Shown here: positions 1 to 8,478 of the stretch, in pieces
Position numbering within the stretch: the first letter of the stretch is position 1
How the letters are laid out: each line of letters starts with the position of its first letter
Source: an uncultured Prochlorococcus sp.
GTDB lineage: Bacteria; Cyanobacteriota; Cyanobacteriia; PCC-6307; Cyanobiaceae
Direction of reading: 5' to 3'
NCBI GenBank assembly: GCA_902618335.1
Contig: CACNAI010000005.1
Span: forward strand, 1 to 52,905
Length of the DNA: 52,905 nucleotides
Made by a program: the position numbers and the translations under genes
The notes under the pieces: generated by a model
The model's input: the letters and a program-made list of their open reading frames with translations, nothing else
Told to the model about the DNA's origin: nothing
The model's database searches: none

Positions 1-70
1 GATGCACAGCAAGTAGTCGACCTGGGTCATTAATAACTACTGTGTGAACTCGATACCAAGGCAATCCCAT
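1..70 (-). CDS. psbB: Photosystem II CP47 protein, N-terminal fragment
   Basis: The reverse strand from 70 down to the window edge reads MGLPWYRVHTVVINDPGR followed by LLAVH, the conserved first 23 residues of CP47. CP47 is the chlorophyll a-binding core antenna of photosystem II in the thylakoid membrane. Only the start is present; the rest lies beyond the left edge. It is transcribed away from the ferredoxin gene, so bases 71-293 form a divergent promoter region. Identification is firm because this N-terminus is nearly invariant. Confidence 0.95.
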   Translation of the reverse strand, partial: MGLPWYRVHTVVINDPGRLLAVH

Positions 71-116
71 CGGTTAATTTCTAGTAACTATGCTGAATAA
101 ACAGCTAAACATCACG

Positions 117-151
117 ATAGTAAGGGATTTTTTCGTCTTTGAGGGATTTTT
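117..151 (-). promoter_or_regulatory. Candidate psbB promoter with a direct repeat
   Basis: On the minus strand a TACTAT hexamer (117-122) lies about 47 bases before the psbB start and resembles a -10 box. Two copies of AAAAATCCC (minus sense; 124-132 and 143-151) follow upstream with a 19-base period, roughly two helical turns, covering the spacer and -35 area. This is consistent with a tandem regulator site replacing a -35 element. This is inference from spacing only; no transcription start is known here. Confidence 0.35.
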
Positions 152-293
152 GTAAATAAATTTATTTTCTTGCAAAAATTGGCCAAATCTATATGTATCA
201 CTAAGGTTACAAGGAATTTTTGACTAAAAATTGTTAATATTTTGGTCACAATTCTCAAAGTAAAACGCCAAAATAAGAAAAATAACTAAAAAA

Positions 294-656
294 ATGGCAA
301 CAATCAGATTCATCCGTGAGGATATAGAAGTTCAATGTAACCCTGGTGAGAATTTAAGAGAACTAGTAATGAAAGAAAATCTGCAGTTATATGGTTTAAA
401 GGGCATTTTAGGCAATTGTGGAGGGGCAGGGCAGTGTAGCACTTGTTTTATTTCTGTTGAAGGAGGAAATAAAAATTCTCTTAGCCCTCTTACATCAGTT
501 GAAGAAGAAAAACTAAAAAATAGACCAGAGAATTGGCGACTTGCTTGCCAAACACTAATAAAGTCATCTGCAGTAATTTTAACAAAACCACAATCTCCCC
601 CTTCAAATTTAGAAGAACTAAAAAAAATTAGTGAAAATAAAAAATTACCTCGCTAA
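294..656 (+). CDS. 2Fe-2S ferredoxin, C-x5-C-x2-C type
   Basis: A 120-residue protein with one 2Fe-2S ferredoxin domain (about residues 3-97). Cluster ligands are Cys42, Cys48, Cys51 and Cys85, spaced C-x5-C-x2-C. The main plant/cyanobacterial PetF spacing is C-x4-C-x2-C; the x5 spacing resembles adrenodoxin-like ferredoxins and plastid FdC2-like proteins. A charged tail of about 20 residues follows the domain. It sits between psbB and psbM, suggesting a role linked to photosynthetic membranes, but the electron partner cannot be read from sequence. It is not the general photosynthetic ferredoxin gene on this evidence. Confidence 0.85.
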   Translation: MATIRFIREDIEVQCNPGENLRELVMKENLQLYGLKGILGNCGGAGQCSTCFISVEGGNKNSLSPLTSVEEEKLKNRPENWRLACQTLIKSSAVILTKPQSPPSNLEELKKISENKKLPR

Positions 657-758
657 ATTGTTTAAGACTGTTAATCTGTTAATAAAAATTGTTGATTTTT
701 CCACTTTATTCAAAGTTATGTGTCTATAGTCTTAGTACTTATTAGATCCGTCAACTAA

Positions 759-911
759 ATGGAAACAACTAATTTTGGATTCATAGCAAGTCTTTTATTT
801 GTAGGGGTGCCAACAATATTCCTAATAGGTCTTTTTATTTCTACACAAGATGGCGAAAAATCAAGCTTCTATTCTGACTCTAGTAAAGGCAGGCTTGGCC
901 CAAAACGTTAA
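759..911 (+). CDS. psbM: Photosystem II reaction centre protein M
   Basis: A 50-residue single-pass thylakoid protein starting METTNFGFIASLLFVG, with the transmembrane helix at about residues 6-28 and a polar tail rich in Ser, Lys and Gly. PsbM lies at the photosystem II dimer interface. The N-terminal helix matches the family; the tail is longer than in the usual proteins of about 35 residues, as seen in marine picocyanobacteria. It ends 10 bases before prmC and may be cotranscribed with it. Confidence 0.88.
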   Translation: METTNFGFIASLLFVGVPTIFLIGLFISTQDGEKSSFYSDSSKGRLGPKR

Positions 912-921
912 TTCTTTATAA

Positions 922-1791
922 ATGCTTAGCATTTCAGTAAAAGAATTTTTATTTTGGAAAAAAAAGCAACTTTCTAAGGGAGGAAATCAACAATCTTTTG
1001 CAGTTTTACTTGATTGTATAGGAGGTTTATCCACCTATGATTTAAACATCTTAAATTTAAATCCTGAGGGAAATTTATATTTAAAAAAAAACTTAGACTT
1101 TTTAGAATCTGTTTGGGATGATCATATATTGGAATCTCACCCAATTCAATATCTATGTGGAATAGCTTTTTGGAGGAATCTAAAATTAAAAGTAACAAAT
1201 AAAGTTCTTATTCCTAGGCCAGAGACCGAGCTGATAATTGATATTGTCTTCAAAATATTTGGAAAGAGATCAAAAAAATTATTTTTTGCAGAGTTAGGAA
1301 CTGGATCAGGCGCTATAAGTATTGCTTTGGCTTTACAATTTCCATTGTGGGATGGAATAGCAACTGACATAGATCAAGATGTACTAGCAATAGCCACAGA
1401 AAACTTTATTAATTCTTCTGGTCAATCAAATTTGAGATTTTATTGCGGACATTGGTGGAATCCTCTTGAAAGCTTCAAGGGAAAATTAGATCTCGCTATT
1501 TCAAATCCGCCTTATATACCTAAAGAAACTTATGATAAATTACCCAAAGAAGTTAAAAAGTTTGAACCAAAAAGGGCTTTATTAGGAGGCGAAGATGGTT
1601 TAGAACACATAAGGGAAATAATTCAAAAAGCACCATTATTTTTAAAAGATAAGGGATGGTTGGTTTTAGAGAATCACTTTGATCAAGGTGAAAAAGTCAA
1701 ACAACTACTTTTAAAAAATAAATTTACATCAATAGAAATCGTGAATGATCTTTCAGGTATTGGAAGGTTTACGATTGGGAGATATAAATAA
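922..1791 (+). CDS. prmC: Peptide chain release factor N5-glutamine methyltransferase
   Basis: A 289-residue PrmC (HemK) protein that methylates the Gln of the GGQ motif in release factors RF1/RF2 using S-adenosylmethionine. An N-terminal helical domain carries HPIQYLCG (about 73-80). The Rossmann methyltransferase domain has ELGTGSGAIS (from residue 124) for SAM binding and the diagnostic NPPY substrate motif at 195-198. Length is normal for the family. It stands 10 bases after psbM and 19 bases before the Sua5-like gene, forming a short plus-strand cluster; prmC next to a Sua5/YrdC gene is a common bacterial arrangement. Confidence 0.95.
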   Translation: MLSISVKEFLFWKKKQLSKGGNQQSFAVLLDCIGGLSTYDLNILNLNPEGNLYLKKNLDFLESVWDDHILESHPIQYLCGIAFWRNLKLKVTNKVLIPRPETELIIDIVFKIFGKRSKKLFFAELGTGSGAISIALALQFPLWDGIATDIDQDVLAIATENFINSSGQSNLRFYCGHWWNPLESFKGKLDLAISNPPYIPKETYDKLPKEVKKFEPKRALLGGEDGLEHIREIIQKAPLFLKDKGWLVLENHFDQGEKVKQLLLKNKFTSIEIVNDLSGIGRFTIGRYK

Positions 1792-1810
1792 ATTAGAGAT
1801 AAAAATATAA

Positions 1811-2392
1811 ATGAATGTAGTAGACCGCGAATCAGCTTTGAAAACTCTTAAAAGTGGTTTACCAATTATTTTCCCAACAGACACCTTACCTGCAATTGGA
1901 TGCCTGCCAAAATTTTCAAATATTATTTATGAGTTTAAAAAAAGAGATAAAAATAAACCCTTAATTCTTATGGGATCAGAACAAAAACAATTAATAGATT
2001 ATGTTCATGAATCAGCTAAAGAAGATTACAAAAATATAGCTTCGAATTATTGGCCTGGAGCTCTGACAATGGTTATTCCTTCTTCAGAAAAGCACACTTT
2101 AATTCTCACAAGCAAAGACCTTACTCTTGGCTTAAGAATACCAAATGCAAACGTAGCTCAATCACTCATGAATGAAACAGGACCATTGTTAACTTCAAGT
2201 GCAAATATTTCTGGTTTCAAGGGATCAATGTCGGCTGAGGGAATTGCTTTAGACTTTCCATCTGTAAAAATTTTAGGACCATTGCCATGGGAAAAAAGTA
2301 GTGGTAAAGGGAGTACAATTATATCTTGGAACAAAAGTGGTGATTGGAGGATGATTAGAGAGGGAGATGTATTAGTTAGAGAATTGCGTTAA
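1811..2392 (+). CDS. tsaC: Sua5/YciO/YrdC-type threonylcarbamoyl-AMP synthase
   Basis: A 193-residue protein of the Sua5/YciO/YrdC family, whose functional members make L-threonylcarbamoyladenylate from Thr, bicarbonate and ATP for the t6A37 modification of ANN-decoding tRNAs. Visible motifs are GLPIIFPTDTLPAIGC near the start, the KRDKNKPLILM nucleotide-site block (about 43-53) and TSSANISG (about 129-136). It lacks the extra C-terminal Sua5 domain, so it is the short TsaC/YrdC form. YciO-like paralogues of unclear function share these motifs, so the exact orthologue is likely but not proved. Confidence 0.85.
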   Translation: MNVVDRESALKTLKSGLPIIFPTDTLPAIGCLPKFSNIIYEFKKRDKNKPLILMGSEQKQLIDYVHESAKEDYKNIASNYWPGALTMVIPSSEKHTLILTSKDLTLGLRIPNANVAQSLMNETGPLLTSSANISGFKGSMSAEGIALDFPSVKILGPLPWEKSSGKGSTIISWNKSGDWRMIREGDVLVRELR

Positions 2393-2559
2393 TGTTTTTA
2401 TTATTATTTTTTGTTTTATTAATTCAATTTTTTACTTATTGGATATTTGAACCGCTTTCATCTTTTTTGGAGTATGTTCTTGAAATAAGATTATTTCCTT
2501 TTTTAGCTTTAATAGTTTTTATTTCATTATTTTCAGGAAAAACTATTTATAAGAATTAA
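2392..2559 (+). CDS. Small two-helix membrane protein, unknown
   Basis: A 55-residue ORF whose ATG overlaps the stop of the preceding gene (TAATG), indicating translational coupling. The protein is almost entirely hydrophobic with probable membrane helices at about 1-20 and 33-50 and a short basic end (KTIYKN). I do not recognise a family. The tight coupling and absence of internal stops favour a real gene. Transcription probably ends before the oppositely oriented tRNA at 2571. Confidence 0.6.
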   Translation: MFLLLFFVLLIQFFTYWIFEPLSSFLEYVLEIRLFPFLALIVFISLFSGKTIYKN

Positions 2560-2570
2560 ATAAACCAAAA

Positions 2571-2642
2571 TGCCGGCTAACAGATTTGAACTGATGACCT
2601 TCGCTTTACAAAAGCGCTGCTCTACCGCTGAGCTAAGCCGGC
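2571..2642 (-). tRNA. trnT: tRNA-Thr (anticodon UGU)
   Basis: The reverse strand folds into a 72-base cloverleaf: acceptor GCCGGCT pairing with AGCCGGC, discriminator A, D arm GCTCAGCGGTAGAGC, anticodon loop TTTGTAA giving UGU, and T arm with GTTCAAATC. The CCA end is not encoded, as usual in this group. It decodes ACA and other ACN codons. Confidence 0.95.
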
Positions 2643-2707
2643 AATCATTCCATCTTACAATTAGAGAGGGTAAATTATCAGAAATTTTTTAGCTTTTTTT
2701 AAATTTA

Positions 2708-3043
2708 TTACTTTTTGATATCTTTATTAGCTTTATCAGTTTTATTAGTTTTTTTGAATTTTATTTCTCCTGAAATAGTCCTTTTGATTGGTAAATTAGC
2801 AACTAATGCAGTCATTCTATCCTCAGTCTCTAAACTTACTGCTACTTCTTCGAAATCAATCTCAACATATTTAGCAACAACGTCAAGAATTTCTTTCCTC
2901 ATCTTATCTAGAAGATCAGTTGTTAATGAACTCATATCAACTCTGTCATGAGCTAGCACAAGTTGTAATCTCTCTCTTGCAGTATTTGCACTAGCCGTTT
3001 CCCTGCCTAGTAACTTATTTATAAGATCTCTTAGAGTCATCAT
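2708..3043 (-). CDS. minE: Cell division topological specificity factor MinE
   Basis: A 111-residue MinE. It binds MinD on the membrane, stimulates its ATPase and restricts MinCD inhibition of FtsZ to cell poles. The N-terminus [13 protein letters not shown] is the membrane-binding helix, followed by the MinD-contact segment [13 protein letters not shown] (about 22-34) and the topological domain. The tail is long and lysine-rich. It follows minD by 2 bases, so the two are surely cotranscribed and coupled. Confidence 0.96.
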   Translation of the reverse strand: MMTLRDLINKLLGRETASANTARERLQLVLAHDRVDMSSLTTDLLDKMRKEILDVVAKYVEIDFEEVAVSLETEDRMTALVANLPIKRTISGEIKFKKTNKTDKANKDIKK

Positions 3044-3045
3044 TT

Positions 3046-3861
3046 TTAAAAAACCTTTGTTTGCATTAATCTCATGAATTTATCTTTAAGGCTGTTACCT
3101 TCATTTTTGGGGTCAATAATAGGTATATCCTTTCCTGTAAGTCTTTGAGAAACATTCAAATAGCATTTTTTTGCGGGAGATCTACTATCTGTAAGAGTTA
3201 GCGGCTCTCCTCTGTTTGTACTTATTATTACCTGCTCATCCTCTAAAACAATACCTAATAAAGGTAAAGAAAGGATTCCTTGAACATCATCGATAGACAG
3301 CATTTCTTGACTGGCCATCATGTTTGGGCGAACTCTATTAATTACAAGCTGTATCGGTTGAATATCTGAAGTATTCAGAATTCCTATCACTCTATCTGCA
3401 TCACGCACTGCTGATAATTCGGGATTTGTAACAACAATAGCTTCTTTACATGCTGCAAGAGCATTTTTGAAACCGTCTTCTACTCCTGCAGGACAATCTA
3501 CTAGAACAAAATCAAATTTTTCACTAAGCATATCACTAATTTTTTTCATATCTTCAGGCTTCATCCAATCCAACATCCTAGGATCACCAGCAGGTAAAAG
3601 AGCAAGATTAGGTTCCTTTTTATGTCTGACCAATGCTTGGTCAAGACGACAATTGTTGTCTAGAACGTCCTGAGCAGTATAAATAATTCGATTTTCTAAT
3701 CCTAAGAGAAGATCTAAATTTCTTAATCCAAAATCAGCATCTAATACAGCAGTGGATGCTCCGCTGTTGGCAAGTGCAATGCCAAGGTTTGCAGTTAGAG
3801 TAGTTTTACCAACTCCACCTTTTCCTGAGCAAATTAAGATCGTGCGAGTATTTTCCGCCAA
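3046..3861 (-). CDS. minD: Septum site-determining ATPase MinD
   Basis: A 271-residue ParA/MinD-family ATPase that assembles on the membrane with ATP and recruits MinC and MinE. The deviant Walker A motif GKGGVGKTT spans residues 13-21, the [11 protein letters not shown] block follows near 40-50, and VLVDCPAGV is near 120. The C-terminal amphipathic helix [13 protein letters not shown] is the membrane-targeting sequence. Lies between minC upstream (111-base gap) and minE downstream. Confidence 0.97.
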   Translation of the reverse strand: MAENTRTILICSGKGGVGKTTLTANLGIALANSGASTAVLDADFGLRNLDLLLGLENRIIYTAQDVLDNNCRLDQALVRHKKEPNLALLPAGDPRMLDWMKPEDMKKISDMLSEKFDFVLVDCPAGVEDGFKNALAACKEAIVVTNPELSAVRDADRVIGILNTSDIQPIQLVINRVRPNMMASQEMLSIDDVQGILSLPLLGIVLEDEQVIISTNRGEPLTLTDSRSPAKKCYLNVSQRLTGKDIPIIDPKNEGNSLKDKFMRLMQTKVF

Positions 3862-3972
3862 GAATTTAATAATTTTTTAAATAATAAGACCACTTTATAA
3901 AAGTTAAATATTTTAAAGATTAAGTAATTCTTAAATTTCTTTATTTTAAATAAAATATTTCAAATCTATTGA

Positions 3973-4635
3973 TTAATTTTTGGTATCTATTATGTAAGGG
4001 TTGATAACTATTGTTTGCGAATCTATAACTGCAATTTCAGGATAATAACTTTTAGGTTTCTCCTTTGGTCCAATAGCAATCACATCAGCAATTCTTAACT
4101 GCACGGGCTTTAAATAAAGTGATGCAATTGAAGCATTTTTATCTCCACCTTTCCCAGCGAAGGCAATCCCTAGAAGTTTGCCCCAAACGTAAATATTTTT
4201 TTCAGCGGAAACTATTGCACCAGGATTAACGTCTCCAATAATGCATAGGTTTCCGTTTGAAGATATTCTATCTCCAGATCTTAGTGTTCCTTCATAGAGA
4301 ATATCTTCTATCTCTATTGTATTAAATAAATGCAACTTATTTTTAATCTCTTGCTCACTAACAAAATTTGAACTTATTTTTAGAGACTTTCCAGCTAATA
4401 TTGTATTTCTATCATTTGAGTAAATTTTTAAAGGATAGGCACTAATTTTGTTTAATATATTTTTGAATTTTGATAATTGATGAGAACTTATTGATTCATT
4501 TATTACAAAAATTTTTGCTTCTACAGGTTCTTTAATCGAAGAAAATTTTTTTAGGTTTTCATTAATGTTGTCCAAGTCTTTTAGAGAAAAAATTTCTGCA
4601 TATTTACTTTTTGGATTATTTAAAACAATTTCCAT
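3973..4635 (-). CDS. minC: Septum site-determining protein MinC
   Basis: A 220-residue MinC, the FtsZ-polymer inhibitor of the Min system. The C-terminal beta-helical domain (about 115-205) is clear, with GTLRSGDRISS, GDVNPGAIV and GNI/VWGKL-type repeats followed by GIAFAGKGG. The N-terminal half is weakly conserved, as usual for MinC. It is 10 bases downstream of the HD-domain gene and heads minCDE. Confidence 0.93.
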   Translation of the reverse strand: MEIVLNNPKSKYAEIFSLKDLDNINENLKKFSSIKEPVEAKIFVINESISSHQLSKFKNILNKISAYPLKIYSNDRNTILAGKSLKISSNFVSEQEIKNKLHLFNTIEIEDILYEGTLRSGDRISSNGNLCIIGDVNPGAIVSAEKNIYVWGKLLGIAFAGKGGDKNASIASLYLKPVQLRIADVIAIGPKEKPKSYYPEIAVIDSQTIVINPYIIDTKN

Positions 4636-4645
4636 TTATATAAAT

Positions 4646-5902
4646 TTAAGTATTAGTTTTTATTTTCGAAATTTGATTTTGAATTTCATCTTGAATCGCA
4701 CCTGGGTAAATAATAAATGAGCTTTCTTGTGTTTTTATTAAAGTTTTGATCAATGCAGAACTATTTTCTAATGAGTTTTGAAAGGTGCCATCCCATATTT
4801 TTAAAGCATTATTAGCTTCAAAACCATTGAAAGATCTTTCCTTGATTCCACAAAAAATTTCTGAATCATAATTGTTGGATTCGCATAATTGTCTAGCAAA
4901 TGCAAGGATTTCTAGTCTTTTTATTTTATTTAAAAAACTTATGTCTGATGCTTTTAAAAAATTCCTATCAATAAACATTTTGCATAGCGTAGAGAGCGGC
5001 TCAAAAGATTCATCTTTCCATCTAATCAAATGGTAGTAAAAGGTTATATCATCATTTCTTATAAAATCATCAAAATCAACCTTTGATGAGGAAAATATCC
5101 ATTTATAAAGGGATTTATCTAACCAAATATTTTTTTCATAATTATGTTTTATGGTATGTATTATTTTTTCTAGAATCCAAGTTGATATTTCATTTATTTT
5201 GTGGTTATAGATAGTTCTATACATTAAATTTCTTAGTATTAGGAAATGCTCAACGGCGATCACTCCTTTTGGTTTGATTGCAATATTCCCATCAGGTGAA
5301 AAAGTAAGAGCTGAAATAATTCTTTCTAAATCTACTAAGCCATATTTGGTCCCTGTGTTGTAACTATCACGTAATAGGTAATCGAGACGATCGCAATCAA
5401 TTTCACTGCTAATCAATGTTTTTAACGGTTTTGAAAATATTTGTTTTGATTTAAATAATTCCCCAATTTGTCTAGGCAATTCATTGTCATATTTTTTGAG
5501 GATTGAATTTATTGGAGAATAATTTTCAACTAAGTGTCGAGACCATCTTTCGTGATCATGATTGAATATTGCTTCACTGGTATGGCTTAGAGGTCCATGA
5601 CCTAAATCATGTAATAGAGCGGCTCCATACAGTACGAATTTATTTTCACAAAATGAAGATTTAGCCTCAATTAATCTTCTAAATATCTTTCTTGCGATAT
5701 GAAATACTCCAATTGAGTGAGTAAATCTACTCGATTCTGCACCATGAAAAATTAATGATGCCGCTCCTAGTTGCTTTATTCTTCTCAATCTTTGAAAAGC
5801 AATCGTATCAATTAATTCCATAATCATTAACTCTTCTGGCTTGCCTGAATCAAATACTATTTCTTTATGAATTGGATCATGAAAAATTCTTTGAATACTC
5901 AT
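4646..5902 (-). CDS. HD-superfamily phosphohydrolase (COG1078 type)
   Basis: A 418-residue HD-domain metal-dependent phosphohydrolase related to dNTP triphosphohydrolases. Metal ligands are visible: His62 in FTHSIG, His98-Asp99 with His102 in HDLGHGPLSH, and a distal Asp in SSEIDCDRLDYLLRDS. The N-terminus RIFHDPIHKEI is typical of COG1078 proteins. Substrate is not determined by sequence; dNTPs are plausible. Located between ctpA and minC on the same strand with 45- and 10-base gaps, so it is probably in one transcript with them. Confidence 0.85.
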   Translation of the reverse strand: MSIQRIFHDPIHKEIVFDSGKPEELMIMELIDTIAFQRLRRIKQLGAASLIFHGAESSRFTHSIGVFHIARKIFRRLIEAKSSFCENKFVLYGAALLHDLGHGPLSHTSEAIFNHDHERWSRHLVENYSPINSILKKYDNELPRQIGELFKSKQIFSKPLKTLISSEIDCDRLDYLLRDSYNTGTKYGLVDLERIISALTFSPDGNIAIKPKGVIAVEHFLILRNLMYRTIYNHKINEISTWILEKIIHTIKHNYEKNIWLDKSLYKWIFSSSKVDFDDFIRNDDITFYYHLIRWKDESFEPLSTLCKMFIDRNFLKASDISFLNKIKRLEILAFARQLCESNNYDSEIFCGIKERSFNGFEANNALKIWDGTFQNSLENSSALIKTLIKTQESSFIIYPGAIQDEIQNQISKIKTNT

Positions 5903-5947
5903 AGTGTTTAGAATTGTCTAGTTTTCAATCTTTTGCCAGTTCAGCTT

Positions 5948-7228
5948 TTATTCCTCATTACTCGATTCAATAGTTTGATTTGAAATTTTTTCTTTTTCTA
6001 AAACAGATTCCAGAAATAATTCTGCATTTTTTACCCATTTATCTTCAGCACTTCCATATTCACTCGCGTCAGGTAAATCGAGTAATTTGTCGGGAGTCAT
6101 TCCTTGACCTTGAATGTTTTTACCATTGGGAGTTAAGTAACTAGCAACAGTAATCGCTATACCACTCTCTTCTCCCAAACTCTTGAGAGATTGAATTAAA
6201 CCTTTACCATAAGTTTTTTCTCCCATGAGAATTGATCTGCCATTATCTTGTAAAGAACCAGCAAGTATTTCACTTGCACTCGCAGTACCTTTATTAACCA
6301 AAGTTACCATTGGTCCATCAAAAGATAACTCTTTTTGTGAAATTATTGCATCTTTGATTCCATTTCTATCTTTTGTTTCTACTATTGGACTCTCACTCAA
6401 TAATGAGTCCGCAACTGCTATTCCTGAGCTCACTAGTCCGCCTGAATTATTCCTGAGATCCAAAATTAATCCTTCGACCTCTTTCTCTTTTAACTCTTGA
6501 AGAGCTTCTTCAACTTTTTTTGGTACGCTTTCGCTAAATTGTGTTATTCTTAAATACCCTATTGTATGCGAATCGTCTCTTAATCTTTTTGTTCTTACTG
6601 GTCTAAGATCTACTGATCTTCTTTCTAAATCTACTTCTCTAATTTCTCCTGATTCCGAAGAAATTTCAACTAAAACTTTGGTTCCCGATGCACCTCTTAA
6701 TTTAGAGGCAGTATTTGCAAGGCCTAATTCTTCTGACGAAATTCCATCTACTTTTTCTATTAGACTCCCGCTTGTTATTCCAGCTTCTTCCGCTGGTGAG
6801 CCGCCAAGAGTCGATACAACTTTAATTTTATTACTTTCTCCATCTTCACCTAATTGAAGACCAACGCCATTAATCTCGCTACCAAAATTACTTGATTTCA
6901 AGAGTTCATAATCTTTTGGGCGTAAAACCCTTGTGTAAGGATCATCTAGAGGTCTTAACATGTCTTCAATTGCGGAATAAGCCTCTTCAGTTGTTTCAAT
7001 TTGTTTCTGTAACGTTTTTTGTCTAATTCTTTTCCATTGGATTTCATCAAACTTTTCTGGGTCATAAAAACCCTCATTTACCAAGCTCCAAGCATCAAGT
7101 ACTAATTGCTTGCTATCACTAAGAGCATAGACTCTTTCAATGAATAAAAAATTGGTAGAAAAAACACTGACCAATAGTACAACGATCAATATTTTGAATG
7201 TTAAAAGTTTGTTAAAAGATGAATTCAT
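5948..7228 (-). CDS. ctpA: Carboxyl-terminal processing protease
   Basis: A 426-residue S41 peptidase of the D1-processing family, which trims the precursor C-terminus of photosystem II D1 on the lumenal side. An N-terminal signal/anchor (about 8-33) precedes an N-terminal helical region, a PDZ domain (about 115-200) and the protease domain. The catalytic Ser (about 317, in NKGTASASEI) and Lys (about 342, in YGKG) are 25 residues apart, as in CtpA. I chose the ATG at 7228; an in-frame TTG at 7249 would add seven residues and shorten the divergent petB spacer further. Neighbour of petBD. Confidence 0.94.
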   Translation of the reverse strand: MNSSFNKLLTFKILIVVLLVSVFSTNFLFIERVYALSDSKQLVLDAWSLVNEGFYDPEKFDEIQWKRIRQKTLQKQIETTEEAYSAIEDMLRPLDDPYTRVLRPKDYELLKSSNFGSEINGVGLQLGEDGESNKIKVVSTLGGSPAEEAGITSGSLIEKVDGISSEELGLANTASKLRGASGTKVLVEISSESGEIREVDLERRSVDLRPVRTKRLRDDSHTIGYLRITQFSESVPKKVEEALQELKEKEVEGLILDLRNNSGGLVSSGIAVADSLLSESPIVETKDRNGIKDAIISQKELSFDGPMVTLVNKGTASASEILAGSLQDNGRSILMGEKTYGKGLIQSLKSLGEESGIAITVASYLTPNGKNIQGQGMTPDKLLDLPDASEYGSAEDKWVKNAELFLESVLEKEKISNQTIESSNEE

Positions 7229-7303
7229 TGGGTTAAGTGTTAACACCAAGTATAAGAATTTTAAGTAAGCTCTTTAATATCAAAGCTAATTTTTTTTTTT
7301 GGG

Positions 7304-7960
7304 ATGGCGAATTCCTCATCTGTTTATGATTGGTTTCAAGAGAGGCTTGAAATTCAAGACATAACTGACGACGTAACTTCCAAGTACGTACCTCCTCACG
7401 TAAATATATTTTATTGTTTAGGAGGTATAACTTTAGTATGCTTCTTAATTCAATTTGCAACAGGTTTTGCAATGACTTTTTACTATAAGCCAACAGTTAC
7501 ACAAGCGTATAGTTCGGTTAGTTATTTAATGACCGATGTTAGTTTTGGTTGGTTAATAAGATCTGTTCATCGATGGAGTGCATCAATGATGGTTTTGATG
7601 TTAATCCTTCACGTCTTCAGGGTTTATTTAACCGGTGGTTTTAAAAGGCCAAGAGAATTAACTTGGGTAACAGGTGTTGTAATGGCAGTCATAACTGTTG
7701 CATTTGGTGTCACAGGATATTCTTTACCTTGGGATCAAGTGGGTTATTGGGCAGTCAAGATTGTTTCAGGTGTACCTGCAGCAATTCCTGTAATTGGTGA
7801 TTTTATGGTGGAACTGCTTAGAGGTGGAGAAAGTGTTGGACAATCTACCCTTACTAGGTTTTACAGTCTTCATACCTTTGTATTACCTTGGTCGTTAGCA
7901 GTTTTTATGTTGATGCATTTTTTGATGATTCGTAAACAAGGTATTTCAGGTCCTCTATAA
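7304..7960 (+). CDS. petB: Cytochrome b6
   Basis: A 218-residue four-helix cytochrome b6 subunit of the cytochrome b6f complex, transferring electrons from plastoquinol to plastocyanin. Haem b ligands are His89, His103, His190 and His205, and Cys38 is positioned for the covalent haem c-prime (ci). The sequence matches the family throughout with a normal N-terminus. It is 33 bases upstream of petD (operon) and only 75 bases from the divergent ctpA start, so the promoter region is very compact. Confidence 0.98.
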   Translation: MANSSSVYDWFQERLEIQDITDDVTSKYVPPHVNIFYCLGGITLVCFLIQFATGFAMTFYYKPTVTQAYSSVSYLMTDVSFGWLIRSVHRWSASMMVLMLILHVFRVYLTGGFKRPRELTWVTGVVMAVITVAFGVTGYSLPWDQVGYWAVKIVSGVPAAIPVIGDFMVELLRGGESVGQSTLTRFYSLHTFVLPWSLAVFMLMHFLMIRKQGISGPL

Positions 7961-7993
7961 ACTCCTATACTTAAACAATTAACAGAACAATAA

Positions 7994-8476
7994 ATGTCTA
8001 CGTTAAAAAAACCAGATTTATCTGATCCAAAATTAAGAGCAAAATTGGCTAAAGGCATGGGTCATAACTATTATGGTGAACCAGCTTGGCCAAACGATTT
8101 ACTATATATCTTCCCTGTTGTTATTTTAGGTACTATTGCCTGTGTTGTGGGGCTAGCAGTACTTGACCCAGCTATGTTAGGAGACAAAGCAAATCCTTTC
8201 GCCACTCCATTAGAAATACTCCCTGAATGGTACCTCTATCCAGTTTTTCAGATTCTTAGAGTTGTCCCTAATAAACTTTTAGGTATTGCTCTCCAAACGC
8301 TCATTCCTCTTGGATTAATGATTTTACCCTTCATTGAAAACGTTAATAAGTTTTCTAACCCTTTCAGGAGGCCTATAGCAATGTCAGTTTTTTTGTTTGG
8401 TACTTTTTTAACAATTTACCTAGGTATCGGGGCATGTCTACCTATTGATAAATCTCTAACTTTAGGTTTATTTTAG
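7994..8476 (+). CDS. petD: Cytochrome b6f complex subunit IV
   Basis: A 160-residue subunit IV with three membrane helices, forming the quinol-oxidising site with cytochrome b6. The PEWY motif at residues 77-80 marks the Qo site. Second gene of the petBD operon. The stop is 2 bases from the convergent end of the invertase gene, so the two transcripts must overlap at their 3' ends or share a terminator inside coding sequence. Confidence 0.98.
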
Positions 8477-8478
8477 TC

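Noticed and set aside
7229-7493. Minus-strand ORF opposite petB
   Set aside because: Falls on the complement of the strongly conserved petB start.
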